From Bacteroidetes bacterium UBA2364 (GTDB lineage Bacteria > Bacteroidota > Rhodothermia > Rhodothermales > UBA2364), in NCBI GenBank assembly GCA_002344075.1, contig DDTM01000095.1, positions 1 to 36,154 of the forward strand: DNA of 36,154 nt, given 5' to 3'. Both the position numbers and the translations under genes were made by a program. Position 1 is the first letter of the stretch, and every line of letters begins with the position of its first letter. Positions 9,666-18,323 of this stretch are shown here, piece by piece. Under the pieces are notes generated by a model, which searched no databases, was not told where the DNA came from, and saw nothing but the letters and a program-made list of their open reading frames with translations.

Positions 9666-10469
9666 ATGAATACCTTTAGAAACAAAGTAGTGGTGCTGAC
9701 CGGGGCCTCCTCTGGAATTGGCAAAGCACTCGCATTACAATTGGCCGATCAGGGTGCAAAACTCGTCTTAGCGGCACGCGACTTGACAAAATTACAAGAA
9801 ACCGAAGCCCTGTGTGTAAAAAAAGGTGCACAAACACATGTGGTTTCATTGGATGTGAGCGTTCGCGAAGCATGTTCAGCATTAATCCGCGAGACCATCG
9901 AGACGTTTGGGCAGTTGGATGTGCTCATCAACAATGCCGGGGTTACGATGTGGGCACGTTTCGACGAAATTACTGCGCCGGAGACTTTGCTCCGATTAAT
10001 GGAGGTAAATTTTTGGGGCAGTGTTTGGTGTACATATTATGCCTTACCCCACCTAAAACAATCCAAAGGCAGGGTAGTGGGCGTGGCCAGTCTTACCGGA
10101 AAAACGGGTGTTCCAACCCGTAGTATCTATGCTGCCACAAAACATGCTATGGCCGGTTTCTTTGACTCGCTCCGCATAGAACTTGCCGAGAGCGGTGTGG
10201 ATATCACCATGATCTATCCGGGGTTCGTGCAGTCCGAAATTCGAGGAAGAGCAATTGGTCCGGATGGCAAAGCCATTGGCGATAGCCCAGTAAAGGAACG
10301 AGAAGTGATGACGGCAGAAGCATGTGCACGTCAAATCTTGGTTGCAACCGCCGCCCGAAAACGTGAACTAGTGATGACTACCCGTGGAAAATTGGGCCTT
10401 TGGATAAAACTTATTGCTCCACGTTTGGTGGATAATATCGCCCGTAAGGCCATTGAAACGGGGAAATAA
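9666..10469 (+). CDS. short-chain dehydrogenase/reductase
   Basis: A 267-residue classical SDR. The nucleotide-binding motif TGASSGIG is at residues 12-19, NNAG follows the fourth strand, and the catalytic YxxxK is YAATK with Tyr155 and Lys159. The upstream serine lies in VASLTG. The residue pattern after the second strand (AARD) suggests NADP(H) preference. A basic and hydrophobic C-terminus (KLGLWIKLIAPRLVDNIARKA) resembles SDRs that associate with membranes or act on lipids, but the substrate is unknown. The start at 9666 (MNTFRNK) is chosen because it gives the usual short N-terminus before the first beta strand; a TTG at 9630 is also in frame. Confidence 0.88.
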   Translation: MNTFRNKVVVLTGASSGIGKALALQLADQGAKLVLAARDLTKLQETEALCVKKGAQTHVVSLDVSVREACSALIRETIETFGQLDVLINNAGVTMWARFDEITAPETLLRLMEVNFWGSVWCTYYALPHLKQSKGRVVGVASLTGKTGVPTRSIYAATKHAMAGFFDSLRIELAESGVDITMIYPGFVQSEIRGRAIGPDGKAIGDSPVKEREVMTAEACARQILVATAARKRELVMTTRGKLGLWIKLIAPRLVDNIARKAIETGK

Positions 10470-10624
10470 CCAAAAAACGTTCCTTCCCCTCGTCAAAAAA
10501 ATGATGTCCACCGAAACCTCCTTTATTCTAAGGCGTGCAAAGCGCTTTTGTTCATCGTTTCTCGAAATGTCTTTATGTCTTTGATTTTAATGACATAAGG
10601 CCAGTCATTCATTTTAGGCCGCTT

Positions 10625-12247
10625 ATGATGCTCCCCTATACCGAACTTAGTGGTTTTTCGCCCCTTTTCCAGACGTATGTATCAGACTTTGAGGGTTTAG
10701 CCGAATACTTTGCTGGAAATCCTGCGAGCACGACCGACTTAAAAGCCGTCGCTGGTTGTGTCGTGGCGCATCCAAGGAACCACCGCCACATGTTAGTGGA
10801 AGCACTCCAACGACAAGCAGTAGCGTATGGAGCAGACGAGGCCAGTCGCCGAAACATTGACCTTCTTCTGAAGCCCGATACCCTGACTGTCGTTACTGGA
10901 CAACAACTGGGACTGGGAGGCGGACCACTTTACACCCTCTTCAAAACCATCACAACCATACAATTGGCCCATTCTCTCAGTAGGCAAACAGGGAAAGCGG
11001 TGGTTCCCGTGTTTTGGTTGGAAGGAGAAGACCACGACTTGCCAGAAGCAGGTTATCTGGCACTCCCGACTTCTGCGGGTGTAGAAAAAGTCGCTTATAC
11101 AGGGCATACATTACCCGAAAAAGGCAATCTTGGCCCAGTTGGTCAGATTGTGTTCAACGAGCAGATCAATGAGGTTTTGGCACAAGTGGAATCGTTGCTG
11201 GCCCCCACAGACTTTCGTGCGGAGCTAATGGCATTGTTGCGGACTGTCTATTGGCCGGGAACCACTTTTGGTCTTGCTTTTGCACAATTTATCACCAAGC
11301 TTTTTCCTGATAGCGGCTTGGTATTGATCGCACCAAACGATCCCCTTTTGAAACAAGCATCTTTGCCCCTGTTTCAAAAGGCCATTCAGGAGCAGAAGCC
11401 ATTGTTTGAGGCGCTCACCACCACTTCCGAATCCTTGCAGGCCGCAGGTTTCCATGCCCAAGTTACGCCGCGCCCACTCAACTTGTTTTATGTGTACGAA
11501 GGTGCCCGATATGCCATCGAGCCGGACGAAGTGGGCTATCGGTTAAAAGGGCACAACAAAACCTTTTCCGAGCCTGAGCTACTTGCAGCATTAGAGGATA
11601 CACCAACTTCTTTCAGTCCGAATGTAGTCTTGAGGCCACAAATGCAAGATTGGCTCCTTCCAACGGTGGCCTATGTTGGTGGCCCCGGTGAAGTCGCCTA
11701 TTTTGCTCAATTCAAAAAAGTTTACGAATGGAGCGGGATCCCGATGCCCATCGTTTATCCACGCGCAAGCGCAACCTTGATGGAAGGAAGAATCCGGAAA
11801 ATTATAGACAAAAACCAATTACACTGGCCAGACCTTGCAGGTGATTTTGAATCTTTTTTCCAACAATTGGTGAGAGAATCCTCGGGTGGTAAAACCGATG
11901 CCGTCTTTAATCAGATGATCCAGAAAGTTTATACTGAACTGGACCACTTGAAGCCCTATGCCCTTGTACACGACGGATCGCTAGATCGGGCAGTAGAAGC
12001 TACACGCACAAATTTAACAAACGAATTGGAAAAACTACGAAAACGGGTTTTGCAGGCCGAAAAAAGAAACCACGACACATTACGAGATCAGGCTTGGAAA
12101 GCGAAACTGGCACTTTTTCCGGCCAACCTACAAGAGCGAAGCGTTTCATTCTTGTACTTTCTTAACAAATATGGAATTGAATTAATCGCCCGTCTGACAA
12201 ACGAGTTGACATTGGAAACACACGCACATCAGGTAGTAGCACTATAA
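10625..12247 (+). CDS. bshC: bacillithiol biosynthesis cysteine-adding enzyme BshC
   Basis: A 540-residue protein of the BshC family, which adds cysteine to glucosaminyl-malate in the last step of bacillithiol synthesis. Recognisable family segments are VVTGQQLGLGGGPLYTLFK, VFWLEGEDHDLPE, LRPQMQDWLLPTVAYVGGPG and the C-terminal coiled coil beginning around residue 440. Length matches the family. In-frame codons upstream to 10535 give an implausible N-terminus, so the ATG pair at 10625/10628 (MMLPYTELSGFSPLF) is preferred. BshA and BshB partners are not in this window. Presence of bshC fits Bacteroidota/Rhodothermota as well as Firmicutes and Deinococcus. Confidence 0.93.
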   Translation: MMLPYTELSGFSPLFQTYVSDFEGLAEYFAGNPASTTDLKAVAGCVVAHPRNHRHMLVEALQRQAVAYGADEASRRNIDLLLKPDTLTVVTGQQLGLGGGPLYTLFKTITTIQLAHSLSRQTGKAVVPVFWLEGEDHDLPEAGYLALPTSAGVEKVAYTGHTLPEKGNLGPVGQIVFNEQINEVLAQVESLLAPTDFRAELMALLRTVYWPGTTFGLAFAQFITKLFPDSGLVLIAPNDPLLKQASLPLFQKAIQEQKPLFEALTTTSESLQAAGFHAQVTPRPLNLFYVYEGARYAIEPDEVGYRLKGHNKTFSEPELLAALEDTPTSFSPNVVLRPQMQDWLLPTVAYVGGPGEVAYFAQFKKVYEWSGIPMPIVYPRASATLMEGRIRKIIDKNQLHWPDLAGDFESFFQQLVRESSGGKTDAVFNQMIQKVYTELDHLKPYALVHDGSLDRAVEATRTNLTNELEKLRKRVLQAEKRNHDTLRDQAWKAKLALFPANLQERSVSFLYFLNKYGIELIARLTNELTLETHAHQVVAL

Positions 12248-12326
12248 GTACCGGCTTTCTGACAACGGAATTTGGCAGTGACATTTAGTTGTTGATTTTG
12301 TATTTTTTGAAAAAACCGTTATTCTT

Positions 12327-13014
12327 ATGGTTTCAATACTTCGTACCTGTTATGTTTGTAAAAGTGAAAACATCGTTTTAAACGGCAAAAACAAATCGGG
12401 AAATCAACGCTATCGCTGTAAAGCCTGTGGTGTAACCCGAGTTCTTGACTACGTGCATCAATCCAGACACGTTGATATGGAAGCGATTGCCCGAACTTAC
12501 CAAGAACGAAGTGGTTTTCGTTAAACAGGACGCATCTTTAAAGTGAGTCATGTTACGGTACAAAAATGGTTAAAAAAAGCAGAATCCTTAGCTGATTTTA
12601 AGACGACCATTGAACCTGGACCTAAGGATGCTATCTTGGAAACAGGTGAAACCTTTCAATGAATTCTTGAAAGGGCACGTAGAGCAAACTGCCCTATGAT
12701 TATCTGAAATGTACCAATTTTTCAGACTTTTGGCGGACGTATAATTGTATTCCCGATACGACTCATACAAAAGTGGGCAAAGAAACCGGTGAAACAGCAC
12801 ATGTAGAACGTTTAAATAACACGATTCAGCAGATAGACTATCTGTTCGCCAACGGTTCAACCGTTTGGTTCGTAAAACACTTTCGTTCTCCCAAAAGGAG
12901 TATATGCTCAACTTACATTTTAAACTTTGGGCATACTTTTACAATCTTGAACAGGCACAAGACATCAACAATAAATCACCATTACCGAAATTTCCCACGC
13001 CTTCCCTGCGGTGA
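12327..13014 (+). pseudogene. decayed IS1-family transposase
   Basis: The N-terminal part (12327-12524) encodes a zinc ribbon with CYVCKSEN and YRCKACG plus the start of the helix-turn-helix domain typical of the single-ORF IS1 transposases of this phylum, then hits a stop. Homology continues in other frames: SHVTVQKWLKKAESL near 12547; SDFWRTYNCIP and VGKETGETAHVERLNN from 12723; and RQRFNRLVRKTLSFSQK followed by HFKLWAYFYN to a TGA at 13012-13014. The catalytic DDE centre between about 12650 and 12720 is largely missing, so the copy is dead. A 20-bp segment inserted near 12820-12840 shifts the frame. No terminal inverted repeats could be paired. Confidence 0.82.
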
Positions 13015-13199
13015 AAGGAGGAAGTTCCTTAGTAGATTTTGGTTTAGGCGCTGATTGGTGCGACTGGCCAGTATACTTTAAGCCGGTGGGACTTTTGTGT
13101 TAAGAGGAGAATAGATGAATGGTCTTTTTCTAATCAGATTCTAAAGACCAAAAGGTCAAATAAAAGTATTTTGCACCCCTTCCTAACCCCACGTTTTTT

Positions 13200-13505
13200 A
13201 TGTTTACACTCCTCCAGAACAACCTGGGTCGGTTGCGGATCATCGGTTTTATTGAAGGTTGGTCTTACCTGATTTTACTTTTTGTGGCAATGCCGTTAAA
13301 GTACATATGGGATATGCCTGATGCCGTCCGTACTACGGGGATGGCACACGGTGTCCTATTTGTGTTTTTTATGCTTTATGTGACCCTTGTTTGGTACGAA
13401 GAGCACCGTTCGTGGAACTGGGCTGTAAAGTCTTTTGTGGCCTCTATTGTACCTTTTGGAACTTTCTGGGCAGATAAACACTTGTTCCAGCCCAATACGC
13501 CATAA
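13200..13505 (+). CDS. DUF3817 integral membrane protein
   Basis: A 101-residue protein with about three transmembrane segments: after GRLRIIGFIEGWSYLILLFV, around MAHGVLFVFFMLYVTLVWY, and a shorter one near SFVASIVPFGTFW. The N-terminal signature (GxLRxxGxxEGxSYLxLL) and the conserved His in the second segment are characteristic of DUF3817, whose function is unknown. It starts directly after a T-rich stretch and ends 20 bp before a strong intrinsic terminator, so it is probably a single-gene transcript. It is convergent with the MerR-family gene. Confidence 0.88.
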   Translation: MFTLLQNNLGRLRIIGFIEGWSYLILLFVAMPLKYIWDMPDAVRTTGMAHGVLFVFFMLYVTLVWYEEHRSWNWAVKSFVASIVPFGTFWADKHLFQPNTP

Positions 13506-13524
13506 GGTAGGGTTCGTAAGTTTT

Positions 13525-13562
13525 GGCAACCAAGGGATTTAGAGCACTTGGTTGCCGTTTTT
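13525..13562 (+). terminator. intrinsic terminator after the DUF3817 gene
   Basis: A perfect 10-bp stem, GGCAACCAAG (13525-13534) with CTTGGTTGCC (13547-13556), has a 12-base loop and is followed by G and a six-T run. It lies between convergent genes; the T-run is on the plus strand only. Confidence 0.9.
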
Positions 13563-13571
13563 TAATCATGC

Positions 13572-14339
13572 TTACGCGGCTGGGACAAAGTGATGGTCGC
13601 AATATACTTGCATGGCGCGGCTTAAGTAAGCAGCCAATCCCATCCGATACTTCTCATAGTAAGCGGTAAATCGAAGGTCATCCACATAGAGCGAAGCCAG
13701 CCCCCGATAAATTTCGGGCGTAACGGTGTAGAAATTTTCAGTCATCTCAAAGTGCTGTTTAACCAAGTTTTGCACGTATTCATCTTCGACATCGTGGGTG
13801 GTCATTGCGTTCGCCAATGCTCGGTTTAAGGCATCGGCCTCAGCTTGAACAGCACCCCATTGTTCTTTTCCTGCCGTTATCAGGCGGTTTTTCGAGGCTT
13901 CTACGATTTCCGCACCCCATCTTTCTTTTGCTTCAGCCTCATAAACCTCGACGGTTTCACGACCAAAGCCTTTATAAAGGTCTTCAGATTTCATGGTGTT
14001 TTGCTTCTTTTTTAAGTACAACAAGGTTTTTCCGAGGGTTTCAAGGAGTATGGTTGTTCGGTGTTGGCGTGCTTCTAGTGCCGCTTTATGAGACTCCAGC
14101 GCTATAATTAAATCAAAATCTGGGGCATCCAATACAGAATGAACCTCCGCCAAAGGTAGCCCAAGCTCCTTATAGAACAAGATTTGTTGTAACCGCAACA
14201 CCTCTGCCTTGCCATAATAGCGATACCCAGAGGCTCGCCGCAGACTGGGCCTGAGAAGCCCAATTTCGTCGTAGTGGCGCAAGGTTCGGAGGCTCACGCC
14301 CGCCATTCGAGAAAGTTGAGAAATGGAAACAACTGTCAT
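13572..14339 (-). CDS. MerR-family regulator with TipAS-type ligand domain
   Basis: A 255-residue regulator. Residues 1-70 are a MerR winged helix-turn-helix (ISQLSRMAGVSLRTLRHYDE, then LLRPSLRRASGYRYY), followed by the dimerisation helix. Residues about 120-250 match the TipAS antibiotic-recognition domain of TipAL-like regulators, which binds thiopeptide or other drug-like ligands. The start at 14339 puts the helix-turn-helix at the N-terminus; the 87 upstream in-frame codons cover its promoter and are not translated. A MerR-type promoter lies just upstream, which supports autoregulation. The divergent methyltransferase is a possible second target, although TipAL regulators commonly control only themselves and efflux genes. 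Confidence 0.88.
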   Translation of the reverse strand: MTVVSISQLSRMAGVSLRTLRHYDEIGLLRPSLRRASGYRYYGKAEVLRLQQILFYKELGLPLAEVHSVLDAPDFDLIIALESHKAALEARQHRTTILLETLGKTLLYLKKKQNTMKSEDLYKGFGRETVEVYEAEAKERWGAEIVEASKNRLITAGKEQWGAVQAEADALNRALANAMTTHDVEDEYVQNLVKQHFEMTENFYTVTPEIYRGLASLYVDDLRFTAYYEKYRMGLAAYLSRAMQVYCDHHFVPAA

Positions 14340-14355
14340 ATTCTTGTTTTTCAGG

Positions 14356-14386
14356 AAAATAGGCCCTTCCGTAACGAGAGAGTCAA
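14356..14386 (-). promoter_or_regulatory. MerR-type promoter/operator with 19-bp spacer
   Basis: On the minus strand TTGACT (14381-14386) and TATTTT (14356-14361) are separated by exactly 19 bp, the overlong spacer that MerR-family activators need to untwist. The spacer carries an imperfect dyad centred on CGTTACG, similar in form to TipAL-type sites. The -10 element lies only 16 bp from the ATG at 14339, so the transcript would be leaderless or nearly so. Confidence 0.7.
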
Positions 14387-14540
14387 GCCTCTGAAAAAGA
14401 AATTTTGTATGAGTTGTGACACCCTCTTGATGGCTTAGTTTGGTGCGACCAATACAAAAAAACTGCCCGATACTTTGTTTTGCTCTACTCTTAATGTGAT
14501 TTCCTTGATTGATCCATGAATACCTTGGATAAATAGTTTT

Positions 14541-15419
14541 ATGTTTATGAAAAACACCATGATCAATCTTCATCATTACGCTACCCAGATTGTTCTGCAA
14601 GATGGGATATATTTTTCAAAGGCAATCGGCGAAATTTCTTACCCAGCAACGGGAAATGAAGATTTTTTTCAGATAGAAGACCACAGTTTCTGGTTTCTTC
14701 ACCGGAACCAGTGCATTACAGATATGGTGTTACATTATTCTCCTGATCAAGTATTCTTTGACATTGGCGGTGGTAATGGTTTTGTTGCAAAAGGGCTACA
14801 ACGTGCGGGCATTCAAACGGTATTGGTGGAGCCAGGCCTACAAGGTTGTTTAAATGCAAAGAAAAGAAATATAGAATATATTCTTTGCTCTACACTCGAA
14901 AATGCTGCCTTTAACAAAAATACATTGCCAGCAATTGGGCTGTTCGATGTGGTCGAGCATATAGAAAAAGAGACCGATTTCCTACAAACCATTTATGATT
15001 TATTACATGTAGAGGGATTGGTTTTTCTAACCGTGCCCGCATATAATGCACTTTGGTCTGATGAAGACATTGTAGCAGGTCATTTTAGGCGATATCGCAT
15101 AAAGGAGTTGGAAAAAAAACTTGAACAAATTGGATTCAAAGTCGAATATTCCACCTACATTTTCTCCATTCTGGTCATTGCTGTTTTTCTTTTTAGAACT
15201 TTACCCTATATCCTTGGGTACGTAAGAAAAAACGTACAAAGGAAAGAAATACATCAAAAAGACCATCAAGAGAAAAAAGGCTGGTTGGGTAAACTTCTTA
15301 CACTGGTCTGGCATTATGAGATACGCAAAATAAGGAGTAGAAACAAAATACCTTTTGGCGGATCTTGTTTGGTGGTTGCCAGAAAGGTGGTCAAAACGCT
15401 TGACCAAGACCCGGTATAA
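14541..15419 (+). CDS. class I SAM-dependent methyltransferase with a C-terminal membrane segment
   Basis: A 292-residue protein. Motif I is VFFDIGGGNGFVAKGL near residue 72, followed by an acidic residue at the end of strand 2 (VLVEPG). FDVVEHIEKE near residue 135 is the post-motif typical of UbiG/Methyltransf_11-type enzymes, and LLHVEGLVFLTVPAYNALWSDED is motif III. After the catalytic domain comes a hydrophobic stretch (YIFSILVIAVFLFRTLPYIL, about residues 212-232) and a basic tail, so the enzyme is probably membrane associated. The substrate is unknown; lipid, quinone or glycan intermediates are possible. Its last 29 bp overlap the convergent BamA/TamA-like gene. The window shows no partner genes. 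Confidence 0.85.
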   Translation: MFMKNTMINLHHYATQIVLQDGIYFSKAIGEISYPATGNEDFFQIEDHSFWFLHRNQCITDMVLHYSPDQVFFDIGGGNGFVAKGLQRAGIQTVLVEPGLQGCLNAKKRNIEYILCSTLENAAFNKNTLPAIGLFDVVEHIEKETDFLQTIYDLLHVEGLVFLTVPAYNALWSDEDIVAGHFRRYRIKELEKKLEQIGFKVEYSTYIFSILVIAVFLFRTLPYILGYVRKNVQRKEIHQKDHQEKKGWLGKLLTLVWHYEIRKIRSRNKIPFGGSCLVVARKVVKTLDQDPV

Positions 15420-17859
15420 ACCGAAATCGAATGCCGTTTGGGAAAAAGGTACCGCCGGGTGCCATTATTTGAACGGCCCAATCGAAGCGAAGAATAAGGT
15501 ATGCCCACGAGACACGTATCCCAAAACCACCCCCTATCCCCATCTGACGAAAGGCATCAGGTAAAATAAATTTTGCCGAAGCCACTTCAGAAGCATTCCG
15601 CCGGTCGTACCAGATATTACCGGTATCCAGAAAAGTGGCAAGCATATAATCGGCACCAAACAAATTTCGTACAAAAACCTGACGATATTCCAAACTGGCT
15701 TCGAGCTTTACATCCCCACCAAGTACACCATTTAGACCGTCTTTGGCCGAAGTTGCCGAACCTGGCCCCAGTTCGCCCAATCCCCAAGCACGCAAACTGG
15801 AACTGCCACCAATAAAAAACCGCCGTTCATAGGGTACTTCGGCGCGACGACAATCTTGTGCATTGGGGTTTACAACTGATTCGCTACATCGGGTACTGAG
15901 GACGCTTCCCACATGCCCCCCCATAGGAAAAGCCCAACCTACAGAAATTTTCCAAGCCAAAGTACCAAAACTGCCCCTTGGCTCGTATTTCCTGAAGTCC
16001 AAATTGAAACGTGCATATTGCCGATATGCCAAGCTACTTCCGGCCCGCACACCGGGTAGCGTGCCTTCTATGGTTCCGGGGGTAATGACAAAGCGGTCTA
16101 ATAAAAATGGCAAATTACCACCAATCTCAGCCCCAAATTCGCTGGAATACCCCTTGTCGCGCCTGAGAGGATCCGCATTTCCACCACGAATAGCATAACG
16201 AAAGGCGTTATTAACCTTCCGAACGGTATAGTCTTCTACCGCACGCTGGTATTGAACAGGATCGGTGATGAGGCTCAGAAACAATTCCTCGAAGCCTTCG
16301 GCTGGTTTGGGATCACTAAAGGAAAAGTCGAAGAGGTTCAATGTAGAAGTAATGGCACGGTTGTGCCGAAAATCTAACTGATACAACAAAGAGGCCCGGT
16401 CACGTGTTAACTTGATTACTTCCCGTTTTTCGTGCAAAAAATTAAGTTGAACCCGGGTGGATGCACTATAAAAGGGAACTCCAAACAATGGCCCCAGCCA
16501 AGAAACCCTTCGTCTTAGATAGGGGAAACTCCAGCCAACAGCCGCATCGTATTGCGTAGAACGACTAAAATTGCCCGATTGGGTATTGGGCGAAAGGGTA
16601 AACCCGCGTTCTAAGGTTCCGGAGGCGGAAAGGCGTAGCCGCATCTTTTCACCTTGTCCCCACACATTTAAGTCCGACACAGAGGCTCCTGTCCCCAAGC
16701 CAATTTCATCACTGGTATTGGTATTAAACCGCTGCAACAAAGAGCCATCCCAACTCACCTCGAATCGTGAACGGGTGCGTAGGTCCACTTCTATCGGAAC
16801 GTAAGTACGGTCTCCATGTGTTTTACTTGCAGCATACGTCGGAAAAAAATTTGTAAAAGGGAAAAGCCCTGTTTGTTCTAAGAGCAATTTGGTTTGTAAT
16901 AACTTAGACTGATTGTACCATTCGCCTGGTGTAAACTGCATTAGGGCATTAAGCAAATGTGGGTTCAAGGACGACTCGCCGGTTCGGGTAGCGGTTACAT
17001 ATAGGCGTGGTTGCTCTTCCCGCTCGATCCACTGTAGTGTGTCGCGCTGCGCCTCGCTGCCATCTGGGCCATTTACCCTGAATCGGATATCACCCATCCG
17101 ATAACGCCTGCCCATGCCCACCAGCATAGAAACGTCAAAAGAGTCTGCCCGTATCGGCGTTACAATCACCCGAATCGAGTCACGGGTAATTTCCGGGTAG
17201 CCTTCATCTTGCAAAAACGTGATGATACGCCTGCGTTCTTCGTAGAGTTTGGGTTCAATGTAGCGCTGCCCTGCCCCATCAAATGTAAAAGCTGCAATCG
17301 GCATTTTCCCCACACCGAGCAAAGATTCCGAGAGTAGGCGCGACTGCTGGTCTGATGTTAATTTCTCTAATCCCAGATACCGGAAATTTCGGATGAACGT
17401 TGGTGCTCCCGGAGTAATGGCGAATTGCACACTGACCTGCGAAGAGTCCGGATTGTTTTTTTGGATCCGTGGCGTTACAACGGCAGCCCGATATCCTTGT
17501 TGTCTAAAAAACAACCGGAGTCGGTCGGCATCTTTTTCCATCACCACCAGATCTAAGTAAGCCGGTTTCTCACCGCTTTTGATGATCCCTTCTTTCAGTC
17601 GTCGCGGAAGTCTGCTTTTGGTCCCCCAACGATAAATCCACAACCAAGGGGTAATACGGGGTATTCCGAACAACTTTCGGTTTACCTCCGTATTCACCAA
17701 AGGAAGAAGTTGAGACTCTGGATTAAAGAGCGACTGGCCTGTAATTTCTATGGAGGCAACGATGGGGCCTGTTTGATAGGGGGCTGATTGTGCATAACCC
17801 ATTCCTGCAAACACGACATGCAAAAAAACGTAAGCACTTGTTACATAGAAGTGCTTCAT
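15391..17859 (-). CDS. BamA/TamA-family outer membrane protein
   Basis: An 822-residue Omp85-type protein. A signal peptide (MKHFYVTSAYVFLHVVFAGM, cleavage near YAQ-SA) is followed by POTRA-like modules to about residue 400 and then the 16-stranded bacterial surface antigen (D15) barrel. Barrel markers are the late YERRFFIGGSSSLRAWG segment, equivalent to the lid-lock/VRGY region, and a C-terminal Phe (IPGLGQAF). Omp85 proteins insert or export beta-barrel and other proteins at the outer membrane. This one is closer in layout to TamA-like paralogues than to the essential BamA, whose usual neighbours (skp, lpxD) are absent. The start at 17859 is chosen for the signal peptide. It lies 70 bp downstream of the DUF2795 gene on the same strand. 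Confidence 0.88.
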   Translation of the reverse strand: MKHFYVTSAYVFLHVVFAGMGYAQSAPYQTGPIVASIEITGQSLFNPESQLLPLVNTEVNRKLFGIPRITPWLWIYRWGTKSRLPRRLKEGIIKSGEKPAYLDLVVMEKDADRLRLFFRQQGYRAAVVTPRIQKNNPDSSQVSVQFAITPGAPTFIRNFRYLGLEKLTSDQQSRLLSESLLGVGKMPIAAFTFDGAGQRYIEPKLYEERRRIITFLQDEGYPEITRDSIRVIVTPIRADSFDVSMLVGMGRRYRMGDIRFRVNGPDGSEAQRDTLQWIEREEQPRLYVTATRTGESSLNPHLLNALMQFTPGEWYNQSKLLQTKLLLEQTGLFPFTNFFPTYAASKTHGDRTYVPIEVDLRTRSRFEVSWDGSLLQRFNTNTSDEIGLGTGASVSDLNVWGQGEKMRLRLSASGTLERGFTLSPNTQSGNFSRSTQYDAAVGWSFPYLRRRVSWLGPLFGVPFYSASTRVQLNFLHEKREVIKLTRDRASLLYQLDFRHNRAITSTLNLFDFSFSDPKPAEGFEELFLSLITDPVQYQRAVEDYTVRKVNNAFRYAIRGGNADPLRRDKGYSSEFGAEIGGNLPFLLDRFVITPGTIEGTLPGVRAGSSLAYRQYARFNLDFRKYEPRGSFGTLAWKISVGWAFPMGGHVGSVLSTRCSESVVNPNAQDCRRAEVPYERRFFIGGSSSLRAWGLGELGPGSATSAKDGLNGVLGGDVKLEASLEYRQVFVRNLFGADYMLATFLDTGNIWYDRRNASEVASAKFILPDAFRQMGIGGGFGIRVSWAYLILRFDWAVQIMAPGGTFFPNGIRFRFIPGLGQAF

Positions 17860-17929
17860 GACCTTGCACCAATTGAAATGTCCCTCGCATTGGTGATGCA
17901 TCAAGAAGGATTTTGCAGGCCCCAAGCGT

Positions 17930-18148
17930 TTATTCTTCTGTATAGTAGAAGTCGTCGGAACTGGTTGGATAATCTGGCCATATTTCTTGCATGCTTTCGT
18001 AGGGCGTTTCGTCCTCTTCGAGCATCTCCAGATTTTCTATAACCTCTTCGGGTGCGCCAGTTCTGGTGGCATAATCTATCAACTCTTCCTTTGTCGCCGG
18101 CCACGGTGCGTCGTTCAAATAAGAGGCTAAATCAAAAGTCCAGTACAT
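17930..18148 (-). CDS. DUF2795 small acidic protein
   Basis: A 72-residue acidic protein with the DUF2795 pattern: LASYLNDAPWPATKEELIDYA, then RTGAPEEVIENLEMLEED and YESMQEIWPDYP. The tail is strongly acidic and aromatic (SSDDFYYTEE). Function is unknown. The start at 18148 (MYWTFDL) matches the usual family N-terminus; 36 further in-frame codons upstream are probably untranslated. It precedes the BamA/TamA-like gene and could be co-transcribed with it. The terminator at 18262-18300 separates it from the M23 gene upstream. Confidence 0.85.
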   Translation of the reverse strand: MYWTFDLASYLNDAPWPATKEELIDYATRTGAPEEVIENLEMLEEDETPYESMQEIWPDYPTSSDDFYYTEE

Positions 18149-18261
18149 ATTTGTTAGGAGGGGATTATGTTTTGGTGAAAAAAGGGATTTCAAGTGGTTA
18201 GCAAGGTAGGCGGACAAATCCCTGGTCATTGATTGAACGGTTGCCATACGAGCCACCCCTC

Positions 18262-18300
18262 CATAATAAAACGGAACGAGTGGATAGGTTCCCGTTCCGT
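18262..18300 (-). terminator. intrinsic terminator after the M23 peptidase gene
   Basis: An 8-bp perfect stem, ACGGAACG (18271-18278) with CGTTCCGT (18293-18300), has a 14-base loop. On the minus strand it is followed by TTTATTAT and it lies 24 bp past the M23 stop. An eight-A run on the other flank extends the stem in that orientation. Confidence 0.72.
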
Positions 18301-18323
18301 AAAAAAAAGTGAATGCGTATGAA

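Noticed and set aside
12773..13054. A 93-codon open frame as an independent gene
   Set aside because: Its first third is the IS1 transposase C-terminal block; after a 20-bp insertion the true homology continues in another frame, so it is part of the pseudogene.
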